Origin: Myxococcales bacterium UBA1660
GTDB lineage: Bacteria; Myxococcota_A; Polyangia; Polyangiales; Houyiibacteriaceae
Assembly: GCA_002320815.1 (NCBI GenBank)
Contig: DCLA01000092.1
Span: 74,153-138,152 of the forward strand
Length of the DNA: 64,000 nt
Direction: 5' to 3'
Positions 51,159 to 57,605 of this stretch are shown piece by piece (the stretch's first letter is position 1; every line of letters starts with the position of its first letter). The notes under the pieces are model-generated. The model had not been told where the DNA came from, searched no databases, and was given only the letters and a program-made list of their open reading frames with translations. The position numbers were made by a program, and so were the translations under genes.

Positions 51159-51710
51159 GTGATCATCGTCAAGAAGTACTCGAACCGTCGGCTCTACGAC
51201 ACGGACTGGAGCCGGTACGTGACCCTCGAGGAGCTCGCCGGCAGGATCCGGGACGGTGAAGACGTCCGCGTCGTGGACGCGAAGACCAGCGCCGACCTGA
51301 CCCAGCTGGTGCTGGCGCAGATCATCCTGGAGAGCCGCGGCGCGGCCAAGCTCCTGCCCGCCAGCCTCCTGGCCCAGCTCATCCGCATGGAAGAGGCCGA
51401 CCTGGCCGCGTTCTTCGGTCAGTACATGACCTGGGCGCTGCAGGTCTATCAGCAGAGCAAGAAGGTCGCCGCGCAGATGGGTCCGCTGGGGGGACTCGCC
51501 CAGGCCCCCTTTCAAGCGAGCAACGCGATGGCGCGGCTCCTCAGCGGCTGGGGCCCCTGGAACCTCCCGGGACTCCAGCCCCCCGGAGTGACCCCCACCC
51601 CGCTCATGGCGCCCGAGCCCGACGAAGACGAGGGGCCCACGACCAAGGAAGAGATGGCCGCGCTCCGCGCCGAGATCGAAGCCCTCAAGGCCTCCCTGCA
51701 GCGCGACTGA
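51159..51710 (+). CDS. phaR: PHA synthesis repressor PhaR
   Basis: A 183-residue DNA-binding regulator. Residues 2-60 are the conserved PHB/PHA accumulation regulator domain: IIVKKYSNRRLYDTDWSRYV, then TLEELAGRIRDGEDVRVVDA, then KTSADLTQLVLAQIILE. The following segment (ADLAAFFGQYMTWALQVYQQ) is the PHB_acc motif that senses polymer. The C-terminus has a coiled coil (KEEMAALRAEIEALKASLQ). PhaR proteins bind both DNA and nascent PHA and repress phasin and their own genes until granules form. It starts at GTG 51159. The divergent promoter and the phasin promoter both carry matching inverted repeats, so autoregulation and phasin control are expected. Confidence 0.95.
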   Translation: MIIVKKYSNRRLYDTDWSRYVTLEELAGRIRDGEDVRVVDAKTSADLTQLVLAQIILESRGAAKLLPASLLAQLIRMEEADLAAFFGQYMTWALQVYQQSKKVAAQMGPLGGLAQAPFQASNAMARLLSGWGPWNLPGLQPPGVTPTPLMAPEPDEDEGPTTKEEMAALRAEIEALKASLQRD

Positions 51711-51724
51711 CCCGATCCTCCCAC

Positions 51725-51745
51725 TTTTTGTGCACTGCACAAAAA
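51725..51745 (+). promoter_or_regulatory. Palindromic candidate PhaR operator before the phasin-like gene
   Basis: TTTTTGTGC (51725-51733) and GCACAAAAA (51737-51745) form a perfect 9-bp inverted repeat with a 3-bp spacer. It lies just upstream of a TTGACC box (51751-51756), a possible -35 element for the phasin-like gene. It is not a normal terminator because the T-run precedes the stem and the GC part is only 4 bp. Confidence 0.6.
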
Positions 51746-51851
51746 CTCTCTTGACCCCCCTGCGGGCGAATTTAGCTTCCGCGCCGTCGACGTGAGAGAA
51801 CAGGTCGACGTCACCGAAGAAAAGGGGCATACCCGCCCCGGGAGAGAGTCC

Positions 51852-52103
51852 ATGGACCCGATGACGCACTTGCAGCAGAACCCCCTGTACCAGTGGTGGA
51901 GCAGCGCCCTCGAGGGCCAGGTCCGCAACCTCACCGCGATGACCGCGGAGCTGTCCCGCATGGAAGAGAAGTCCATGGAGCACGCCCAGCACGCGGTCGA
52001 CGAGACCGCGCGCCTGACCAAGGAAGCGCTGAGCGCCGCGACCCAGATGCACGCCGCCTGGCGGAAGGTCGCCCTCGAGGTCACCACCCGGTCCTCGAGC
52101 TGA
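51852..52103 (+). CDS. Phasin-like small amphipathic protein
   Basis: An 83-residue helical protein from ATG 51852 (GGGAGAGAGTCC before it). LYQWWSSALEGQVRNLTAMT, then AELSRMEEKSMEHAQHAVDE and TARLTKEALSAATQMHAAWR form long amphipathic helices, as in phasins, which coat PHA granules. Phasins are usually 110-190 residues, so this is a short one. The case rests on its place between phaR and a PhaB-like gene and on the operator-like palindrome upstream. The longer frame from 51792 covers the operator/promoter and is rejected. Three GC-rich hairpins follow. Confidence 0.72.
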   Translation: MDPMTHLQQNPLYQWWSSALEGQVRNLTAMTAELSRMEEKSMEHAQHAVDETARLTKEALSAATQMHAAWRKVALEVTTRSSS

Positions 52104-52109
52104 TTTCCC

Positions 52110-52173
52110 GGCCCCGCCGAGCGGGGCCCTTCGGCCCCCCGCACCGTCGGGGGGCCAGCCGCCCCCCGGCGGC
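52110..52173 (+). terminator. Three tandem GC-rich hairpins after the phasin-like gene
   Basis: GGCCCCGC/GCGGGGCC (52110-52117, 52121-52128), GGCCCCCCG/CGGGGGGCC (52133-52141, 52148-52156) and GCCGCC/GGCGGC (52158-52163, 52168-52173) stand in a row between the phasin-like and reductase genes. None has a T-run, so partial termination or mRNA 3'-end stabilisation seems more likely than a full stop. Confidence 0.5.
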
Positions 52174-52198
52174 GACAACGAACTCATAGGAGAGCACG

Positions 52199-52945
52199 AT
52201 GGAGTTGAAGAACGTCAAAGCGATCGTCACGGGTGGAGCGCAGGGCATGGGCCGCTGCTTCGCCGAGCAGCTTCTCGCCGCGGGCGCGCAGGTCGCCGTG
52301 GGCGATGTCGACGAGGCCAAGCTGGCCGAGCTGCCGGAGGGGATCCACCGTCGTCGCCTCGACGTGAGCGACGAGGCCGATGTGGCCGGCTTCGTCCATT
52401 GGGCGGGCGAGGTCATGGGGGGTCTCAACGTCCTGGTGAACAACGCGGGCATCATCCGCGACGGCCTCCTGGTGCGGAAGAGCCGCTCCTCGGGCGAGAT
52501 CACCAAGATGGGCGCGGACCAGCTCCGGGCCGTCCTCGAGGTGAACCTCGTCGGCGCCACCTTCATGGCCCGCGACTTCGCCGAGCACCTCGTCACCCAC
52601 GGTGAGGGCGGCGTCATCGTGAACATCTCCTCCATCGCGCGGCACGGCTCCCGCGGTCAGACGAACTACGTCGCCGCCAAGGCCGCCCTCGCCGCCAACA
52701 CCGTGACCTGGATGCGCGAGTTCGCGCCCTTCGGGATCCGCGTCGGCGCCGTGGCGCCCGGCATGATCGAGACCCCGATGACCCAGGGCATGAACCAGGC
52801 CGCCCGCGACCGCCTCGTCGGGACCATCCCCGTCGGCCGTATCGGCGACCCGAAGGACATCTGGCGCGCGGTGCAGTTCATCATCGAGTGCGACTTCTTC
52901 ACCGGCCGGACGATCGACGTCGACGGCGGAAGCTCGATGGGTTGA
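52199..52945 (+). CDS. SDR-family reductase, PhaB/FabG-like
   Basis: A 248-residue short-chain dehydrogenase. TGGAQGMGR (11-19) is the cofactor loop, NNAG (81-84) the structural motif, Ser144/Ser145 with Tyr157 and Lys161 (VNISS, then TNYVAAK) the catalytic group, and the C-terminus RTIDVDGGSSMG is typical of FabG-type enzymes. Its neighbourhood (phaR, phasin-like) suggests acetoacetyl-CoA reductase, which makes (R)-3-hydroxybutyryl-CoA, but FabG or hydroxysteroid-type reductases cannot be excluded from sequence. ATG 52199 has AGGAGAGCACG upstream. The alpha/beta hydrolase follows 7 bp after. Confidence 0.88.
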   Translation: MELKNVKAIVTGGAQGMGRCFAEQLLAAGAQVAVGDVDEAKLAELPEGIHRRRLDVSDEADVAGFVHWAGEVMGGLNVLVNNAGIIRDGLLVRKSRSSGEITKMGADQLRAVLEVNLVGATFMARDFAEHLVTHGEGGVIVNISSIARHGSRGQTNYVAAKAALAANTVTWMREFAPFGIRVGAVAPGMIETPMTQGMNQAARDRLVGTIPVGRIGDPKDIWRAVQFIIECDFFTGRTIDVDGGSSMG

Positions 52946-52952
52946 GCACGCC

Positions 52953-53870
52953 GTGAGGATCGCTTTCGGGGGCCGGCCTCGGGTGCCGCCACTGCCGACC
53001 GACTGGCCGGCGGTGACGGTCGAGCGCTCGGGCGCCTTCCAACTCGCTGTTCGAGACTCGGACCCCCAGGGTGATCCGCGCGAGCTCCCCATCCTGCTCA
53101 TCCACGGGCTGGGGAGCTCGGCGCTGCTCTTCGCGCGCGCTTGGGGCGCGCTGACGGCCGACGGCACGCGCGTGATCGCCGTCGACCTGCCCGGCTGCGG
53201 CGAGACCCGCGGGCCGCGGCACAGCATGGGGCTCACGTTCTACGTGCAGCACCTGCTGGGTGTCCTCGACCGCCGGAACATCCCGGCGGCCCACTGGGTG
53301 GGACACTCCATGGGCGCGCAGATCAGCATGCTCGCTGCCCTCTCCCTGCCCGAGCGCGTGGCGGGGATGACCCTCGTCTCCCCCGCGGGCCTGGAGCCGT
53401 TCGACCGCGTGCAGCGGCGCCTGCTCCTGGACCTCTTCCGGCCGGCGTCCATCGCCGCGGCCCGGAGCCGCCAGGTCCGTGCTCAGATGGAGGCCGGGTT
53501 CCACCGGATGCCCGCCGAGGCCGAGTGGCTGATCCAGCGCCGGACGAACCTCAGCGGCGGCCAGCTCGAGCGCTACGCGCACGCCTTCTCCCGCGGCGTT
53601 CGCGGGATGCTCGACGAGCCGGTCCACGAGAACCTGGAGAAGCTGACCCAGCCGACGAAGCTGGTCATCGGCGCGCAGGACGCGCTCGTGCCCAACCGCT
53701 TCTTCCGCCCGGCGGACACGCCGACGAAGTTGCTGCAGCGGGCGTTCCCGCGTTTCCCGAACGCGGAGATGGCGGTCATCGACCGCGCCGGGCACCTGCT
53801 CCCCTTCGAGCAACCCGAGGCCTTCGCCGAGCAGGTCCGCTCGAGCCACGCGAAGCTCACCGACCGCTGA
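52953..53870 (+). CDS. Cytoplasmic alpha/beta hydrolase
   Basis: A 305-residue hydrolase from GTG 52953, 7 bp after the reductase stop. The oxyanion region is ILLIHGLGSSALLFARAWGA, the nucleophile elbow WVGHSMGAQISM (Ser near 118), the acid in LVIGAQDALVPNRFF and the base in RAGHLLPFEQPEAF. No signal peptide is present. In a PHA region it could be a polymer or thioester hydrolase (depolymerase or thioesterase), but the family is broad and the substrate cannot be assigned. A hairpin follows its stop. Confidence 0.85.
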   Translation: MRIAFGGRPRVPPLPTDWPAVTVERSGAFQLAVRDSDPQGDPRELPILLIHGLGSSALLFARAWGALTADGTRVIAVDLPGCGETRGPRHSMGLTFYVQHLLGVLDRRNIPAAHWVGHSMGAQISMLAALSLPERVAGMTLVSPAGLEPFDRVQRRLLLDLFRPASIAAARSRQVRAQMEAGFHRMPAEAEWLIQRRTNLSGGQLERYAHAFSRGVRGMLDEPVHENLEKLTQPTKLVIGAQDALVPNRFFRPADTPTKLLQRAFPRFPNAEMAVIDRAGHLLPFEQPEAFAEQVRSSHAKLTDR

Positions 53871-53898
53871 ACTCGTAGGACCAGGCTGGGACGGCAGG

Positions 53899-53919
53899 CT
53901 CCACCGGAAAGCGGTGGAG
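53899..53919 (+). terminator. Hairpin after the hydrolase gene
   Basis: CTCCACCG (53899-53906) pairs with CGGTGGAG (53912-53919) around a GAAAG loop, 28 bp after the hydrolase stop. There is no T-run directly after it. It likely separates the phaR-side genes from the next promoter. Confidence 0.45.
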
Positions 53920-53957
53920 TCTCGTGGTCACCGGATTGTTTCCGTACGGTTTCTCAC

Positions 53958-53990
53958 TGCGCTGCACAAGATGTTGTTGCGCCGCAGCAA
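53958..53990 (+). promoter_or_regulatory. Candidate PhaR operators before the KAS-III-like gene
   Basis: TTGTTGC-GCC-GCAGCAA (53974-53990, one mismatch in the arms) and a weaker TGC-GCT-GCA (53958-53966) have the same 3-bp spacer as the sites at 51.1 and 51.7 kb, with centres 20 bp apart. They end about 24 bp upstream of ATG 54014. Confidence 0.5.
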
Positions 53991-54013
53991 AGCGCCACGC
54001 TAGAAGCCTAGCC

Positions 54014-55048
54014 ATGCGCCACGCTCAAATTCTGGGAACCGGAGTCCACGTTCCGTCGATCGAGGTCTCGAACGACGTCATGCGCGAGCGATTCGCCACC
54101 GTCGCGCCCGACTTCATCGACCGCATCGAGCCCAAGAGCGGCATCGGGAAGCGCTTCTACGCGCCCGACGATCAGGCCACCAGCGACCTAGCCGCCGCCG
54201 CCGCGCGGGAGGCCCTCGCCGTGGCCGGCGTGGCCGCCGAGGACCTCGACCTCATCATCCTGGGCACCGACTCGCCGGACTACATCACGCCCTCCACCTC
54301 GGTCGTGGTGCAGAAGAAGATCGGCGCCATGAAGGCGGGGACCTTCGACGTGCAGTGTGCCTGCGCGTCCTTCCCCACCGCCCTCGGCGTGGCCCGTGGC
54401 ATGATCGCCACCCAGCCGCACCTGAACCGGGTGCTGGTCATCGGCGCCTACATGATGCGCAAGCTGGCCGACCCCATGGACCCGATGGTCTTCCTCTACG
54501 GGGACGGCGCGGGCGCGGCGGTCCTCGGGCCCAGCGACGAGCCCGGCGTGCTCAGCAGCGCCTTCGCCGCCGATGGCAACCTGGCCACCGATTGGTGCAT
54601 CGCCGCCGGCGGCACCCAGGAGCCCGTCACCAAGGAGGCCATCGACGCCGGCCGCCACGTGGTGCGCATGACCAAGAAGTACCCGCCCGCCGTCAACGAC
54701 GAGGGCTGGCCCAGCCTGGCCCGCCGGCTGGCGGAGCTGGAGAACGTCTCCCTCGACGAGGTCGACTCCTTCATCTTCACCCAGGTCCGCAAGCGCACCA
54801 TCGAGAAGGTCATGGAGAACCTCGGCCAGCCGATGGAGAAGGCCCACCTGATCATGGGGCAGTGGGGCTACACTGGCTCCGCCTGTGTCCCCATGGCCCT
54901 GCACGACGCCATCGTCCGCCGCGTGGTCGGCCCCGGTAGCCTGGTCTTCATGGTCGGCTCGGGCGTGGGCTTCAACCAGGCGGCCACCGCGCTGCGACTG
55001 ACGGACGCGCTCCGGATCCCGGAGCAGATGGAAGGGAACGCCTCATGA
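54014..55048 (+). CDS. Ketoacyl-ACP-synthase-III-like enzyme with altered triad
   Basis: A 344-residue thiolase-fold protein of the KAS III/FabH type. The nucleophile is in FDVQCACASFPTAL (Cys117 aligns with FabH Cys112; Cys115 is extra). The segment corresponding to FabH HQAN reads FTQVRKR, so the catalytic His becomes Thr256, and the GNTSAA segment reads WGYTGSACVPMAL, so Asn becomes Tyr286 (by-eye alignment). Fatty-acid initiation is therefore unlikely; a specialised acyl-CoA condensation or hydrolysis is possible. Start is ATG 54014; the longer frame from 53924 covers the operator sites. The stop overlaps the symporter start (ATGA). Confidence 0.87.
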   Translation: MRHAQILGTGVHVPSIEVSNDVMRERFATVAPDFIDRIEPKSGIGKRFYAPDDQATSDLAAAAAREALAVAGVAAEDLDLIILGTDSPDYITPSTSVVVQKKIGAMKAGTFDVQCACASFPTALGVARGMIATQPHLNRVLVIGAYMMRKLADPMDPMVFLYGDGAGAAVLGPSDEPGVLSSAFAADGNLATDWCIAAGGTQEPVTKEAIDAGRHVVRMTKKYPPAVNDEGWPSLARRLAELENVSLDEVDSFIFTQVRKRTIEKVMENLGQPMEKAHLIMGQWGYTGSACVPMALHDAIVRRVVGPGSLVFMVGSGVGFNQAATALRLTDALRIPEQMEGNAS

Positions 55049-56547
55049 CGTCGGGAGAGCTGACCGCTTGGGTCGCCTTCGGGGTCTACCTCGTGGTGAC
55101 CACCGCTCTGGCCGTGCGCGGGATGAAGCGCACGACCAGCATGAAGAGCTTCGCGGTCGGCGGCGACATGGGTCCGGTGCTCGTCGGCATCACCCTCGCA
55201 GCCTCCATCGCCTCCACGGCGACCTTCGTCATCAACCCCGGCTTCGTGTGGCGCAGCGGCCTGGCTGCGCTGATCCACTTCGGGGTGGCCGGCACCGCCG
55301 GTGTCTTCTTCGGGCTGGTGCTCCTCTCGCGCGGCTTCCGCCGCTTGGGCGAGAAGTACCAGGCCCTCACCCTGCCCCACTGGGTGGGCGCGCGCTTCGA
55401 ATCCAAGGGGATGCGCACCTACTTCGCGGGGCTGAACCTGATCCTCGCGGTCTGCTTCGTGGTGCTGATCGTCAAGGGCTCGGCCCTGGTCATGCAGGCC
55501 ACCCTGGGGCTCGGCTACATCACCAGCGTCATCGTGGTGGTGGGCTTCGTCTTCTCCTACATCCTGCTCGGCGGCACCTACGCCCACGCCTACACCAACG
55601 CGCTGCAGGGCTCGATCATGTTGCTGGTCGCCCTGGCGCTCGCCGCCAGCGGTCTGCACCTCTTCGCCGACGGCGGCATCAGCGGCTTCTTCGCCGCCCT
55701 CGAGGCCCAGGACCCCAACCTGACCAAGGTGGTGAACCCCGGCGCCGAGAGCTGGCTCTTCGACAGCACCTTCGAGGTCTTCGCCTGCGGCTTCATCGTC
55801 TCGTACGGCCTGGTCTGCCAGCCGCACATCCTGCTCAAGGCGCTCTACCTGCGCAGCGAGAAGGACCTGCGGCGCTACCTCGTGGTCGGCGCGGTGGTGG
55901 GCGTCATCTTCGCCGCGGTGCTCGTCGTGGGGCTCTACGCGCGGGTCGCGTTCCCCGACGCCGACATCGCGCAGGACGCGGTGGTGCCCTACTACATCGC
56001 CAACACCTTCGCCGGACCGGCCGGCGCGCTGATCAGCGTCGCCCTCCTGGCCGCGGGCATGAGCACCATGGACGGCATCCTGGTGTCGGCCTCGACCATC
56101 GCCGGCAACGACCTCGTCCTCGGGCTGATGAAGCCCATGGACGAGGAGACCTCCAGCAAGGTCGCCCTGAAGGCCAGCCGGCTGATCCTGGTGGCCATGG
56201 GCGCGGGCTCTTTCGCCCTGGCGCTCAACCCGCCGCAGCTCGTGGGCCTCTTCGCCCAGGCCGGCGTCTACGGGCTCGTAGCCGCCTCGGCGGCGCCGAT
56301 GACCTTCGGCATCTTCTACGCCCGCACCCCCCGCGCCGGCGCCTTCGCGGCCGCCGTCGTCGGTCCCGCCGTGCACTTCGTGCTGCACCTGCTCCTCGGC
56401 GTGGCCAACCCCGCGGTCTCCGCCACCTACGGCGTCCTGGCCTCGACCGCGGTGCTCGCCATCGCCTGCGTGATCCCCGGCCTCGAGCCCGCCAAGAGCG
56501 CGGTCGAGGCCCCGGAGGTCACCCCCGAGAGCACCCCGACCGCCTGA
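55045..56547 (+). CDS. Sodium:solute symporter
   Basis: A 500-residue integral membrane protein of the SSS (SLC5) family with about thirteen helices. The typical N-terminal SSS segment reads YLVVTTALAVRGMKRTTSMK, then FAVGGDMGPVLVGITLAASI; GGTYAHAYTNALQGSIMLLV holds the family motif of helix 5, and DGILVSASTIAGNDLVLGLM that of helix 8. It cotransports an organic solute (carboxylate, amino acid or proline type) with Na+; the substrate is not determinable from sequence. Its ATG overlaps the KAS-III-like stop, so the pair is co-translated and both may be under the TGC-N3-GCA sites. Organic-acid uptake for polymer synthesis is a reasonable inference. Confidence 0.9.
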   Translation: MTSGELTAWVAFGVYLVVTTALAVRGMKRTTSMKSFAVGGDMGPVLVGITLAASIASTATFVINPGFVWRSGLAALIHFGVAGTAGVFFGLVLLSRGFRRLGEKYQALTLPHWVGARFESKGMRTYFAGLNLILAVCFVVLIVKGSALVMQATLGLGYITSVIVVVGFVFSYILLGGTYAHAYTNALQGSIMLLVALALAASGLHLFADGGISGFFAALEAQDPNLTKVVNPGAESWLFDSTFEVFACGFIVSYGLVCQPHILLKALYLRSEKDLRRYLVVGAVVGVIFAAVLVVGLYARVAFPDADIAQDAVVPYYIANTFAGPAGALISVALLAAGMSTMDGILVSASTIAGNDLVLGLMKPMDEETSSKVALKASRLILVAMGAGSFALALNPPQLVGLFAQAGVYGLVAASAAPMTFGIFYARTPRAGAFAAAVVGPAVHFVLHLLLGVANPAVSATYGVLASTAVLAIACVIPGLEPAKSAVEAPEVTPESTPTA

Positions 56548-56563
56548 AGCGCGCCCGCCGGGG

Positions 56564-57505
56564 TCAGTTCATGACACCGGCGAAGCCGCTGTAGACCTCG
56601 GTCGCCTCGCAGAAGGCCATCCCCCGCTCCTCGGCGTCCGCCAGGGCTTCCCGCAGCTTCTTCACCGAAGTCCGCATGGGAATCACCGGCTCGGCGCCGT
56701 CGTCGTCGTAGGTGGCTTCCAGGGTCTCCCGGTGGGTCTCCACCGCCTGACGAACGCCGGGAACCCGGGCGGCATCGACGTAGCCGCCGACCATGTAGTT
56801 CTCGGTGATCGTCGGCGGAGCGAAGAGCTCCAGCTCGGGGTGATTCGCGGCCGCGCCGACGAGGCGGGTGGGCGACGCGAAGGCGATCACCGCCTCGGGC
56901 ACGTCGGCCTCGATGAGCAGGTTGGTGGGCCAGACGTAGCCGCGATCCATCCACCCCGGGCGCAGCGACGCCGCGAAGCGCAGCACCGCGAAGGGCAGGT
57001 CCCGCTGGAGGAGCTCGCGCGCCGGCACTCGGTCGCCACCCGGGAGCTCGACGGGCGTGTTGGCGTCGACGCCGGCCCAGGCCGTCCGGAGCACGTCCAG
57101 GGTCCCCAGGACCTCGGCGGCCAGGTCGGCGTCGTCGGGCAGGGTCCCCTCCATGTCCGGCGTGACCCGCTCGGCCAGGGCCGGGTCGAGGAGCGCGAGC
57201 TGCTCCCGGGCGATGACGTCGACCCCCTCTGGCGTGGCGGCGAGGTAGCGGTCGATCACCGCGCCGATGCCCTCGTCGGCGGTGATGAAGAAGGGGCGAC
57301 CCCAGATGTGCAGGTCGGACTGCAGCCCGGTCTCGCCCTCGACGTCCAGCACGCCGAGGCCCCAGGCGTTGGCGCGGAAGCGGACCTTGGCCACCCGCAC
57401 CGCGTCGGCGACCAGGTCGTCCAGGGGCTGGCCCTCGAGGAGGTAGGCGAGGGCCCGGTCGACGAGGGCCTCGTCGACGGGGTGATGGCTGGTGTCGAAT
57501 CCCAT
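56564..57505 (-). CDS. Uncharacterised cytoplasmic protein
   Basis: A 313-residue acidic protein from ATG 57505, without signal or transmembrane segments. It contains VRVAKVRFRANAWGLGVLDV, WGRPFFITADEGIGAVIDRY and FAVLRFAASLRPGWMDRGYV, and ends SGFAGVMN. Mixed alpha/beta pattern; no motif that I can tie to an enzyme or family. It is convergent with the symporter gene (16-bp gap) and divergent from the NlpC/P60 gene. The longer frame to 57808 crosses the divergent start and is rejected. Confidence 0.65.
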   Translation of the reverse strand: MGFDTSHHPVDEALVDRALAYLLEGQPLDDLVADAVRVAKVRFRANAWGLGVLDVEGETGLQSDLHIWGRPFFITADEGIGAVIDRYLAATPEGVDVIAREQLALLDPALAERVTPDMEGTLPDDADLAAEVLGTLDVLRTAWAGVDANTPVELPGGDRVPARELLQRDLPFAVLRFAASLRPGWMDRGYVWPTNLLIEADVPEAVIAFASPTRLVGAAANHPELELFAPPTITENYMVGGYVDAARVPGVRQAVETHRETLEATYDDDGAEPVIPMRTSVKKLREALADAEERGMAFCEATEVYSGFAGVMN

Positions 57506-57605
57506 GCCGGCCCTGTAGCAGGGGCGGCGCGGGCGCGCCGCGCGGCGAGGATCCGCGGAGGACGAAATCTGGCCGCCGCCCGGGAGCGTCCTATGGTGCA
57601 GCGAT

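Noticed and set aside
51725..51745. Palindrome read as a phaR terminator
   Set aside because: T-run lies on the 5' side and the GC stem is only 4 bp; it matches the operator pattern at the other PHA promoters better.
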